Part shown: positions 35,791 through 44,352 of the stretch, piece by piece
Layout of the letters: each line of letters opens with the position of its first letter
How positions within the stretch are numbered: the stretch's first letter is position 1
Source: Pseudomonas pergaminensis
Lineage (GTDB): Bacteria; Pseudomonadota; Gammaproteobacteria; Pseudomonadales; Pseudomonadaceae
Direction of reading: 5' to 3'
DNA length: 64,000 bases
NCBI RefSeq assembly: GCF_024112395.2
Contig: NZ_CP078013.2
Coordinates: forward strand, 1,488,001 to 1,552,000
Program-made: the position numbers and the translations under genes
The notes under the pieces: model-generated
Databases searched by the model: none
What the model was told of the DNA's origin: nothing
The model's input: only the letters and a program-made list of their open reading frames with translations

Positions 35791-36918
35791 TTACTGAGGG
35801 GAAACTTCGGTTTTTGGTTTACCGAAGTGCCATTCGTAGACCACAAATTTGAAGTCCTTCAGGTCGCCCTTGGCGTCGAAGCTCAGGTCGCCGGTAGGGG
35901 TCTTGAAGGTGCCCGCGTGGATGGCGGCTGCCACTTTGGCGGTGTCTTCGCTCTTCGCAGCGGTAATACCGCCGGCGATCACTTCAATGGCCGAGTAGGC
36001 TGGGAACACGAACGGACCGGTCGGGTCCTGTTTGTTCTTGGCGAACTCTTCAACGATGGCTTTGTTGGCCGGGTCGGTGTCGAAGGATTTAGGCAGGGTC
36101 ACCAGCAGGCCTTCGGAAGCGCCCTGGGCGATTTGCGAGATGGAGTCGTTGCCGACGCCCTCTGGGCCCATGAACTTGGCGTTCAGGCCTTTTTCCTTGG
36201 CTTGGCGCAGGATCAGGCCCAGCTCAGGGTGGTAGCCGCCGTAGTAGACGAAGTCGACGTTGGCTTGCTTGAGCTTCTGGATGATCGAGGAGAAGTCTTT
36301 GTCACCGGCGTTCAGGCCTTCGAAGACGGCAACCTTGGTGCCTTTTTTCTCGAGGGTCTGTTTAACGGCGGTCGCGATGCCTTCACCGTACTGCTGTTTG
36401 TCGTGCAGTACAGCGACGATTTTCGGCTTCACGTGGTCGGCGATGTAGTTGCCGGCTGCCGGGCCTTGGGCGCTGTCCAGGCCGATGGTGCGGAAGATCA
36501 GCTTGTAGCCACGTGCGGTGATTTCCGGGCTGGTGGCAGCCGGGGTAATCATGATCACGCCTTCGTCTTCATAGATGTCGGAGGCGGGTTGAGTGGAGCT
36601 GGAGCACAGGTGGCCGACCACGAACTTGACGCCGTCGTTGACCACTTTGTTGGCGACGGCAACGGCTTGTTTAGGATCGCAAGCGTCGTCGTATTCCTTG
36701 GCTTCAAGCATTTTGCCGTCGACGCCGCCCTTGGCGTTGATGTCGGCGATGGCTTGCTTGGCACCCATGAATTGCATGTCGCCGTATTGCGTCACGGGAC
36801 CGGTCTTCGGGCCTGCGATGCCGATCTTGATGGTGTCGGCTGCGAACGAATGGCCGGCAACCCCAGCCAGGACCATAGCGGCAAACAGTTTGGAAATCTG
36901 CTTAGTAGCCTTATTCAT
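35791..36918 (-). CDS. braC: Branched-chain amino-acid binding protein BraC/LivK
   Basis: 375 residues with a signal peptide (MNKATKQISKLFAAMVLAGVAGHSFAAD, cleaved after SFA) and the type I periplasmic binding fold: IKIGIAGPKTGPVTQYGDMQF, GHLCSSSTQPASDIYEDEGV, PEITARGYKLIFRT and DFVYYGGYHPELGLIL. It captures leucine, isoleucine, valine and possibly alanine or threonine for the LivHMGF importer encoded downstream. The ATG at 36918 is followed directly by the basic signal-peptide start. A 16-base palindrome lies about 100 bases upstream. Confidence 0.95.
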   Translation of the reverse strand: MNKATKQISKLFAAMVLAGVAGHSFAADTIKIGIAGPKTGPVTQYGDMQFMGAKQAIADINAKGGVDGKMLEAKEYDDACDPKQAVAVANKVVNDGVKFVVGHLCSSSTQPASDIYEDEGVIMITPAATSPEITARGYKLIFRTIGLDSAQGPAAGNYIADHVKPKIVAVLHDKQQYGEGIATAVKQTLEKKGTKVAVFEGLNAGDKDFSSIIQKLKQANVDFVYYGGYHPELGLILRQAKEKGLNAKFMGPEGVGNDSISQIAQGASEGLLVTLPKSFDTDPANKAIVEEFAKNKQDPTGPFVFPAYSAIEVIAGGITAAKSEDTAKVAAAIHAGTFKTPTGDLSFDAKGDLKDFKFVVYEWHFGKPKTEVSPQ

Positions 36919-37258
36919 AGTGCTCCACTCTTACTGTTGTATTTTTTATAGTTCTAGCGGCCTTGTGAGCTGCAGAACCGGATCAGATATCTCGGATATC
37001 CCCCGGCAGTGCCCTGGCAACTGTACCGGTACAGTGTAGAGCGCCGGTTGATCGCTTGAAAAGCTGGCTGCTGGGGGCAAAACCCGGGTGTGTCGCTTAA
37101 ATGAAAGAAAAAGACAGAATTGCGGCGAGGTGATGCCAGAGTTTCGGGCAATCCTTGGCTTTCCTGACACTTTCAATCGATGACTCATTTGCAACTGGGT
37201 TTTTCCGCAGGGGACACGACGTTATGATTGCGCCGATTTTTTCCCAAGGTGAACTCCC
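36919..37258. other. 340-base divergent intergenic region with a perfect palindrome
   Basis: This region separates braC and the DUF2288 gene and must hold both promoters. I see no gene in it. It contains GATATCTCGGATATC-type partial repeats near 36987-37000 and the perfect 16-base palindrome ACTGTACCGGTACAGT at 37020-37035. Confidence 0.6.
37020..37035. promoter_or_regulatory. Perfect 16-base palindrome, candidate operator
   Basis: ACTGTACCGGTACAGT is identical to its own reverse complement. It lies 102-117 bases upstream of the braC start and 224 bases upstream of the DUF2288 start. Its symmetry suits a dimeric regulator; the regulator is not identified. Confidence 0.45.
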
Positions 37259-37570
37259 ATGACGCAAGAACCTAGCACCCTCTATGCCAAGCTGCTCGGT
37301 GAAACCGCCGAAATTTCCTGGAAGGAGCTTGAGCCGTTCTTTGCCAAGGGTGCCCTATTGTGGGTCGACGCTGGCCTGGATTTGATCGAAGCGGCCGAAG
37401 GCATGGCCGAGGACAACCGCGACAAAGTCGCTGCCTGGCTGGCCGCAGGTAGCCTTGGCGAAGTGTCTGCGACGCGGGCGCTGGACCTGGTGGAGCGCGA
37501 TCCGAGCTTGTGGGCGGTGGTGGTTTCGCCGTGGATCCTGATCCAGGAAAGGGCGTTTCCGACGAGCTGA
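37259..37570 (+). CDS. DUF2288 family protein
   Basis: 103 residues, typical for DUF2288 (MTQEPSTLYAKLLGETAEISWKEL... WVDAGLDLIEAAEGMAED... WAVVVSPWILIQE in pieces). An acidic, cytosolic, helical protein with no known function, widespread in gammaproteobacteria and cyanobacteria. It stands alone, divergent from braC; a short AAGGTGAAC sequence precedes the ATG. Confidence 0.85.
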   Translation: MTQEPSTLYAKLLGETAEISWKELEPFFAKGALLWVDAGLDLIEAAEGMAEDNRDKVAAWLAAGSLGEVSATRALDLVERDPSLWAVVVSPWILIQERAFPTS

Positions 37571-37821
37571 GCACTAAAAAGGTGCGCGATTTTGTGCTTG
37601 GAAAGTGTGTAGCGGAGTAACCGCTGGCGCCGTGATGGCATCTTGCCGTGAAGAAAGGTCACAGCTCAGGGTGACGCGCACGTCATGGGAACAGTTTTTC
37701 CACGCCTGAATGGGCGGGAGAATTGTTTCCCATTGTTTAAAAAACCGGGTGATTGTCAGGTCGGGACGTAGGAAGCGCTGAAATTCCGGTAAAGTGCGCA
37801 GCCTGTTATCTGGAGCCCCTC

Positions 37822-38913
37822 ATGCCGTCAGCGCTGCCTCCTTCAGCAAAACCCTCGCACCAGTTGCTTTACCTTATCTACGGTAAACAAGATGTTTACC
37901 GGCGCGAAGCCAAATTCAGCATGCTCACTGCCCTGGCGCAGCTCAAGCCGGGCGAGTCGCTGTGCATCCGGGTCATGACCGATCGTCCCCAGGATTTTAT
38001 CGGCTGGCCGGTGGAAACCGTAGCGCTGGATGACGCGACCCTGACCCAATGGCAGGGTGAAAACGGCTATCTCCACCGGCGCAAAGCCTGTGCAATTGCC
38101 CAAGGGTTGAAGCTGGCGGACAAAACGCTGTTCGTCGACACCGACACGCTGTTCCTCAAGTCCCCTCACCGCGTGTTTGAACTCATCAAGCCTGGCCAGT
38201 ATGTGATGGACGAGTTCGAGTACGACTGGAGCTACGTCTGCAAGCGCCCGGACTACCTCAAGCTGGGCACGCACCTGCATGCCCAGGGTGTGTCTGCCAG
38301 CAACAGCTTCAAGCTCTACAACAGTGGCCTTTGCGGTATCCGTGATACCGACATGCCGATGCTTGAAGCCTCGATCCGCTTGATCGATGAGTGGACCCAG
38401 GATTCATTCGATATTCACACCATCGAGCAGGTCGCGATTTCCTTTGCGATGCGCGGCCAGACGGTGCGTGAGTCGAGGAAGTTCGTTCATCACTATTACG
38501 CCGACAAGCGCTTTTTCCACGCCATGCACGCGCACTTTTTCAGCCTTCACGGTGAAACCTTCAGCCCCGAACTGGTTGCGCGTTGCCTGGACGTACCGCA
38601 GTTCAAGCCAGTGCCGTCAGCCTGGCAGCGGCTGCGCATCAAATGGAAATTGCGCAATCAGCGCAAACACGTGAAAAGGGTGGGGCGCGACCTGCTCTAC
38701 GGCAGTGCTGCGCCTGAGCATCCCTATTACGACGTGTGTCGACAGGGCTGGTGGGAGTCGGCATCGCGTGAAATGCGCGATTGGGATGAGGCTGAGCAAC
38801 GGCAGTTCTTCGGCGCCCACAACGCTGGATGGCCGAAGCAATTGCCCCGGCCTGCAAAGTCCGCAGACGAGCGAGCCATCGTCGACTACCTGCGGCAACG
38901 CCGGGCCCAGTGA
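37822..38913 (+). CDS. GT8-like putative glycosyltransferase
   Basis: 363 residues. An N-terminal nucleotide-sugar-like domain has KTLFVDTDTLFLKS with a DxD motif (Asp106-Thr-Asp108) that would bind a metal and UDP-sugar, and EFEYDWSYVCKRPDY and NSFKLYNSGLCGI further on, which resemble family 8 glycosyltransferases. The C-terminus is basic and Trp-rich. Donor and acceptor are unknown. TGGAGCCCCTC precedes the ATG at 37822; a reading from 37753 adds 23 residues with no support. Convergent to the tubulin-like gene across a hairpin. Confidence 0.7.
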   Translation: MPSALPPSAKPSHQLLYLIYGKQDVYRREAKFSMLTALAQLKPGESLCIRVMTDRPQDFIGWPVETVALDDATLTQWQGENGYLHRRKACAIAQGLKLADKTLFVDTDTLFLKSPHRVFELIKPGQYVMDEFEYDWSYVCKRPDYLKLGTHLHAQGVSASNSFKLYNSGLCGIRDTDMPMLEASIRLIDEWTQDSFDIHTIEQVAISFAMRGQTVRESRKFVHHYYADKRFFHAMHAHFFSLHGETFSPELVARCLDVPQFKPVPSAWQRLRIKWKLRNQRKHVKRVGRDLLYGSAAPEHPYYDVCRQGWWESASREMRDWDEAEQRQFFGAHNAGWPKQLPRPAKSADERAIVDYLRQRRAQ

Positions 38914-38916
38914 AAC

Positions 38917-38944
38917 TGCGACGGCGCTCAATGGCGCCGTCGCA
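38917..38944. terminator. Bidirectional hairpin between convergent genes
   Basis: TGCGACGGCGC and GGCGCCGTCGCA pair in an 11-base stem around a short loop, 3 bases after the glycosyltransferase stop and 5 bases from the stop of the tubulin-like gene. No long U run. Confidence 0.65.
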
Positions 38945-38949
38945 AGGCA

Positions 38950-41127
38950 TTAGCCGGTCTTGCCGGTATGGTTGTTCAGCGAGATCACCTTGGTCTTGCC
39001 GATGCGATGACGGTAAATCTCACGCAGGTACTTGATCGATTTTTTCACGCAATCCCGTGACAGGCGAATGTCATTGATCGACACAAACTTCTCTTTGTCG
39101 TTGATCAACTCGCGGTACTTCTTCTCATACATCGGCTTGATCGCGTACCAGTTGGTATCAAGGATCTTTGCCGGGTTCTCGAATTCGTTGAGCAACTCGT
39201 CGATACGGTCTTCGTCAAAGTCCTCGTGGATGATGAAGTCCAGGATCGAGTTGTCCAGGGTGTCATCGAAGCGGTACGGGTTGCGCGCAAAGCAGCGTTT
39301 GATAAAGGCCACGATCAACGTGAGGAAGTCATCCGACAGGCACGGGCTTTTCGCGATCAGGGTGGTCAGCGACAGGTTGGCCGAGGCGCCGATCACCAGG
39401 GCGTAGCGCTTGAGGGTGGTGTTGGGGAACAGGCTGTTGAGGTGGGTCTTGAGCCGGTTCAGGTCCATGTAGGACAGCTTGTAGTCCTTGGGCAACGACA
39501 CGATCGACACCACCGACGAGCAGTTCTTGAAGAAGTGCAGGTCATGCAGCGCGGCGGCGTCGTAGCCGGAGTTTTTGTACTGCTCCAGGGAGGCCTTGTA
39601 ACGCTTGGATTCGATCGGCAGCAGGCTGATGCCTTCGATGGCCTGGGTGACCTTGTTGAAGTGCGGCAGGTCGATGGAGCGGAAGAACAGGTCGTCGATG
39701 TTCAGGCGCTGTGGCTCTTTTTCGAAGACCTTGAATTTGTCATTCGACGGTGCCGGCGTTTCCGGGACCACGGACTCGGCGTAGGCAATCGCCACCGGGC
39801 CGGCCAGGCTCATGAACAGGTCGTTGGCATCCAGGCGGATGGTTTCGCCGATGTCGATACCGGCGCGACGGAAGTAGTTCTGGTCGTAGTCAGTGGTCAC
39901 GGCCTGGGCCGTGAGGATGTTGAAGATCTGCTGGGAAATGTACTGGTTGGCGTGTTTTTCCATGGCATTGACGTCAATGTTCTGGATATTGCCGTCATCG
40001 CTTTCTTCGGCGTAACGCATGATGTCGTTGGAGATCAGCATCATCGCGTTCCACGGCCGGATCCGCCCCTTCACGCTGGCTTCGCTGCTGTCTTCATTGG
40101 CGAAGTTGTATGAGAAATCCCACTCTTCCGACAGGTACTTGCACAGTAGCCGCCCGGCATTGATGTGCAGCGCCTCGGACATTTCGCTGCGGTGGTCGGA
40201 GATGTTCGGCAGCACGCAGATGCCGCTGGTGAAGATTGGCTCGAACACAAAGGCGTGGCCGCTCTTGCTGTCGTGCTCGTCGGCGGGCTTGGTGTCGAAG
40301 GTTTTGTTCATGTACGAGTGTTGCTGGGCCAGGCCGAATTCCGAGGCCATGCCCGAACCGGTACCGCCACCGGCGCTGAAGATCGAGAAGTACAGGCGCG
40401 ACTGGTTGGCCTTGATGCCGCAGGAGTCGATCAGGTACGAGTGGATCATCTTCCAGTCGGGGCTGGAAAAACGCTGGGTGTCTTTATTGAGAATGATCTT
40501 GGCCAGGTACTGGCCGAGGATCGGCGCGTTACCGGCGCCGCCGGCATGGACTTCCGACAGGTCCATGATTTTCATCTTGCTGTAGTCGCGCAGGAAACCG
40601 CTTTTCTCGCCCTTGCGCGAGAAACGGATGCGCCCGGCGATGTCTTTGTCCAGGTCGCCGAGCATCACCAACGGTTCCACCAGGAACACCGGTTTACTGG
40701 CCTTACCGCTGCCCAGGCGCAGGTTGTTGCGGATCCACTGGGCGGGGCTGTAGCCCTTGTCTGGCGACTTGTCTTCGTTGCTGAATTCGTTCAGGTAGAA
40801 CTTGCGCGCGTTGTACACCAGTTCCGCCACATCCAGCGCGATGTTCGAACCGCAACGGCCCAGGCCGATCAGGCACACCGAGGGAAATTCCTGCTCGTTG
40901 CGCGGATCGCTGTCACCTTCCAAATGAGGCGGGCGTGGGAACACCATGTCGCGCAGGCTGTCGAGGTTGTCGAGGATGCGGTCGGTATTGGTTTCGGTGA
41001 AGTACAGGTATTGCTGGGTGGCCAGCGGGCGGGCGGTGCTCAATGACTTTGAACCTGAGGGTTTGTCCGCAGGAGCTGGGAGCAACACGTCGGATACCAC
41101 GGTGGCAGAGTTATTTTTAGAAGTCAT
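38950..41127 (-). CDS. Tubulin/FtsZ-superfamily-like protein
   Basis: 725 residues. A nucleotide-binding loop near residue 85 (VCLIGLGRCGSNIALDVAE) and the tubulin signature GGGTGSG at 253-259 (SIFSAGGGTGSGMASEFGLAQ) occur in the order and spacing expected of the FtsZ/tubulin GTPase domain. The protein is about twice the length of FtsZ, with a disordered N-terminus (1-45) and a long C-terminal region (about 430-725) I cannot assign. The later NIDVNAMEKHANQYISQQI could correspond to the T7 loop/H8 region, but this is uncertain. It is not cell-division FtsZ; related divergent families have been proposed to act in membrane remodelling. The ATG at 41127 replaces an unlikely upstream TTG. No clear Shine-Dalgarno. 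Confidence 0.72.
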   Translation of the reverse strand: MTSKNNSATVVSDVLLPAPADKPSGSKSLSTARPLATQQYLYFTETNTDRILDNLDSLRDMVFPRPPHLEGDSDPRNEQEFPSVCLIGLGRCGSNIALDVAELVYNARKFYLNEFSNEDKSPDKGYSPAQWIRNNLRLGSGKASKPVFLVEPLVMLGDLDKDIAGRIRFSRKGEKSGFLRDYSKMKIMDLSEVHAGGAGNAPILGQYLAKIILNKDTQRFSSPDWKMIHSYLIDSCGIKANQSRLYFSIFSAGGGTGSGMASEFGLAQQHSYMNKTFDTKPADEHDSKSGHAFVFEPIFTSGICVLPNISDHRSEMSEALHINAGRLLCKYLSEEWDFSYNFANEDSSEASVKGRIRPWNAMMLISNDIMRYAEESDDGNIQNIDVNAMEKHANQYISQQIFNILTAQAVTTDYDQNYFRRAGIDIGETIRLDANDLFMSLAGPVAIAYAESVVPETPAPSNDKFKVFEKEPQRLNIDDLFFRSIDLPHFNKVTQAIEGISLLPIESKRYKASLEQYKNSGYDAAALHDLHFFKNCSSVVSIVSLPKDYKLSYMDLNRLKTHLNSLFPNTTLKRYALVIGASANLSLTTLIAKSPCLSDDFLTLIVAFIKRCFARNPYRFDDTLDNSILDFIIHEDFDEDRIDELLNEFENPAKILDTNWYAIKPMYEKKYRELINDKEKFVSINDIRLSRDCVKKSIKYLREIYRHRIGKTKVISLNNHTGKTG

Positions 41128-41330
41128 TGTGCGCCATGTGCCTGGGCGGATGGCTGAAAATATCAAATAGCCATCACGAAATGGGAGTTCGCGACTTTAC
41201 AGTGCGTCCTTGTCCTAGGCGAGTGGGTTTAACCCTAGTGTTTTCGGGGAAAACCTGGCCGGACTCCGATGAATCGGCCGTTTGTCGGCGTTCTTTAGGC
41301 GAATGATGGCGAAATGCCAAAGATTCGGCG

Positions 41331-43610
41331 TCAGCGAATTGGCCTGACGATGGACGTGGAGCCACCGAGTGTGGGGGAGGGGGCTTTAGGTGCGCTGGTG
41401 TCCTTGTTGCCCGCCTGGCTGTGCGGGTAGAGCGGGTTGCGCGTGTTGACGCCTTGCATAACCCCGATGATGTCGCTCGCCGGTACCGCCGGGCTCAGCA
41501 GGTAACCCTGGACGTAATCGCAGCCATGTTTGAGCAGCAATTCGAATTGGGCCTGGGTTTCCACGCCTTCGGTGACCACCTGCAAGTGCAGGGTGTGGGC
41601 CATGCCGATAATCGCCTGGACGATCTCGATGTCGGCGGTGGATTTGGGAATGTCCTGGATAAATGAACGGTCGATCTTCAACGTGTTGAGTGGCAGGCGC
41701 TTGAGGTAGGCGAGGGACGAATAGCCGGTGCCGAAGTCGTCGATCGCCAGCGATACGCCCAGCGCACGGATTTGCCGCAGCAACGCCAGGGTGCTGCTGA
41801 TATTGCCCATCAGCGCATTTTCAGTGACCTCCAGCTCCAGGCGATTGGCGCCGATCCCGCTGAAGCGCAGCGCATCTTCGATTTCATCCGCCAGCTCATC
41901 ACGGGCCAGGTTCAGGGCCGAGCAGTTCACCGACATGGTCAGGTCGGTGTAGCCACGGTCAGACAGCAGGCTCAGGTCATGACAGGCTTGGCGCAATACC
42001 CAGTGGTCCAGTTCGGCGATCAGTCCGTTGCTTTCGGCGATGCCGATAAAGCGGTCTGGGGCCAGCAACCCATGCTGTGGGTGTTGCCAGCGCACCAGGG
42101 CTTCCAGCCGCGTGACCTTGCCCAGTTTCAGGTCAAAGATCGGTTGGTAGAACAAGACCAGTTGATTGCGCGTGCGCAGGGCGCCGCGTAATTCTTCTTC
42201 CAATTGCAGTTCAAGGAAGGCGCGGGTCTTCAGGTTGGAACTGAAGAAGTTCAGGCTGTTGCGCCCGGTATCCTTGGACTGGTACAGCGCCAGGTCGGCG
42301 GTTTTCAGCAGTTCTTCACAGGTCAGGCCGTCATCGGGGAACAGGCTGATGCCGATGCTGGTGGTCATCACCATGCGTCGGCCGGCCAGCTCGATGGGTT
42401 CTTTCATCTGCTGCATGATGCGTTGAGCCAGGTGCCGGGCTTCATCGCGGTGGTGGATGCTGATCAGGATGCAGAACTCATCGCCGCCAAACCGTGCCAC
42501 CACATCGGCGTGGCTGCGCACCGAACCCTTGATATGCCCGGCCAGCACGGTGAGCAATTGGTCGCCGGCGTCATGCCCGAGGCTGTCGTTGATGCGCTTG
42601 AAGTGGTCGATATCGAGGAAGATCACCGCCATCATGCCGTGAGAGGCGGTTTTTTCGGCGAGTTTCTCCGCAAAGATCTGGTTGAAACCCCGGCGATTGA
42701 GCAGGCTGGTGAGGGCGTCGTAATGAGCGACCTGTTGCAATGAAGCGCGGGCCTGGTCGAGTTCGCTGAGCAGGGCATTGACCCGGCGCAGGTCGCGTTC
42801 CTTGTGTTGCAGCTTTTTGTCGGCCAGGGCGGCGCTGATGCTGCTGCCGATCACCAGCAGCGTGATGACCGCCACCGACAGCCCCAGCTGGATGGGGTTG
42901 TTGTCCACCGGCAACGAGAGGTCAGCGCCAGTGGGGACGATCAATTGCATGGCGGCCATGCCAGTAAAATGCATGCTCAGGATCCCCGCGCCCAGGACCA
43001 GGCTCGCGGCATACTTGAGTAATTGATGAAACACGCCTGAGCCGGTGCGCAGGTAACTCGACAGCAGCAATGCAGCCAGGCTGGCGCCCATGGCGATGCC
43101 CACCGAGGCCAGGAAGAGTCCCGAGTCGAAATACAACTGGGCCTGGGACCGCATGGCCGACATACCCACGTAGTGCATCAAGGCAATGCCGATCCCCATC
43201 CAGACTGACGCCAGCAAATACTGGTGAAAGCGCAAGGCAGAGTGACTGAGGGTTTGCATGGCGATCAGCGACGCGATCAAGGCGATCAGCAAGGACGCGA
43301 AGGTCATCAAGAGTTCGTAGTGAATCGTGATGGGCGCCTGGAAGGCCAGCATGCTGATGAAGTGGGTGGACCAGATTCCACCGGCCAGGCAGCCGGCACC
43401 CAGCCAGCGCCAGTGGCGACGCGCGGTAGGGTCCTCGACATGACCGACACGTTCAGCCATGTCCAGCGTGCCAAAGCCTGCCGCGCATGCAACCAGATAC
43501 GCCAGCAGCACCAGGAAGGGGTTATGACTGCAATTGAGAAGTAGGTGCCCGCTCTCTGGAAGCGCGGTGAAAAAGTGAAGACCCAGCCATTCCATAGCAT
43601 GTCCCGTCAT
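41331..43610 (-). CDS. MHYT-GGDEF-EAL cyclic-di-GMP protein
   Basis: 759 residues. Seven N-terminal membrane helices (about 30-255) contain MHYT repeats (STHFISM, MHYVGM and MHFTGM), proposed to bind copper and sense O2, CO or NO. A GGDEF domain follows with an intact GGDEF (375-379, ARFGGDEFC), then an EAL domain with EALVRW (503-507) and DDFGTGYSS (624 on). Both active motifs look intact, so it could make or degrade c-di-GMP; no canonical RxxD inhibitory site is visible before GGDEF. The start at 43610 gives MTGHAMEW; the ATG at 43595 (MEWLGLHFF), with CGGGACATGCT upstream, is an equally good choice. Confidence 0.93.
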   Translation of the reverse strand: MTGHAMEWLGLHFFTALPESGHLLLNCSHNPFLVLLAYLVACAAGFGTLDMAERVGHVEDPTARRHWRWLGAGCLAGGIWSTHFISMLAFQAPITIHYELLMTFASLLIALIASLIAMQTLSHSALRFHQYLLASVWMGIGIALMHYVGMSAMRSQAQLYFDSGLFLASVGIAMGASLAALLLSSYLRTGSGVFHQLLKYAASLVLGAGILSMHFTGMAAMQLIVPTGADLSLPVDNNPIQLGLSVAVITLLVIGSSISAALADKKLQHKERDLRRVNALLSELDQARASLQQVAHYDALTSLLNRRGFNQIFAEKLAEKTASHGMMAVIFLDIDHFKRINDSLGHDAGDQLLTVLAGHIKGSVRSHADVVARFGGDEFCILISIHHRDEARHLAQRIMQQMKEPIELAGRRMVMTTSIGISLFPDDGLTCEELLKTADLALYQSKDTGRNSLNFFSSNLKTRAFLELQLEEELRGALRTRNQLVLFYQPIFDLKLGKVTRLEALVRWQHPQHGLLAPDRFIGIAESNGLIAELDHWVLRQACHDLSLLSDRGYTDLTMSVNCSALNLARDELADEIEDALRFSGIGANRLELEVTENALMGNISSTLALLRQIRALGVSLAIDDFGTGYSSLAYLKRLPLNTLKIDRSFIQDIPKSTADIEIVQAIIGMAHTLHLQVVTEGVETQAQFELLLKHGCDYVQGYLLSPAVPASDIIGVMQGVNTRNPLYPHSQAGNKDTSAPKAPSPTLGGSTSIVRPIR

Positions 43611-43735
43611 AGTGTCACGTCACTGCACAAGGCGATGACCTATTACGACCAGTGTAGACGCGTAGGAGAATTCGCCAGTAAGTAATGGCACTTTGCTTTT
43701 CTACGATTTTGGCATGCCGTCCATAGCGTTTGGTG

Positions 43736-44101
43736 CTAAGCGCTGATAGGCAGTTCCAGCTCGAACGGTGGTTCCAGCGGCGCCAGGCCAAACGCTGCCC
43801 GCGCGGCATCGCAATCGACGTTTTGCACGCCCTGGTACCACGAGGACTCGAATTCGCGGCACACACTTGAGCGCTGTTCGTAGATCGTGCAGCGAGTGCC
43901 TTGGCCCACTTCACCCTCAAGGCTGCAGCAGCGCGCGGGTTTCTGGTCGGTGCCGATCATTGCCACGCGGGTGGGGTTGATCTGTACCACCAGGTCATCG
44001 GGCACCGTGCCCCCCGACGAGGCGCACTCTCCCCAGAAGAAAGACACACGAAAGTGTGAACAGCAGGCACCGCAATTCAGACACGGACTGGCTTCGGACA
44101 T
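43736..44101 (-). CDS. YkgJ-family cysteine-cluster protein
   Basis: 121 residues with a metal-cluster motif at the N-terminus (ASPCLNCGACCSHF), further cysteines in GECASS, ARCCSLEG, TRCTIYEQRSSVCREFE and VDCDAARA. This is the PF03692 (CxxCxxCC) family, thought to bind zinc or an iron-sulfur cluster; function unknown. The ATG at 44101 (MSEASPC) is chosen as the usual family start; the in-frame ATG at 44110 (MTPMSEA) is possible. It lies 125 bases upstream of the MHYT gene on the same strand and may share its transcript. Confidence 0.85.
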   Translation of the reverse strand: MSEASPCLNCGACCSHFRVSFFWGECASSGGTVPDDLVVQINPTRVAMIGTDQKPARCCSLEGEVGQGTRCTIYEQRSSVCREFESSWYQGVQNVDCDAARAAFGLAPLEPPFELELPISA

Positions 44102-44352
44102 GGGCGTCATCGATAAGAAAAAGTAAGGGGGGATGCTACGGAAGGCTTGCCATTCTATCCGTGCCATGGCCGTTGGGAAGGGGGGCGCGCACTTATATTT
44201 TTGTAGGCAAAGTCCCGTGCTTTCGGGCGAAATCATGCCCTATCAGCTTTACGAATCATTACAGACAACCGGGCCCTGCCTGACTATGTTGCAGGTACCG
44301 GGCAGGATGCATCGGGCATCGCAGCTCTCATAACAATAAAAGAGACGGACCC

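Noticed and set aside
38950..41127. Cell-division FtsZ
   Set aside because: Its length, lack of the FtsZ C-terminal FtsA/ZipA-binding peptide and lack of ftsA/ftsQ neighbours argue against it.
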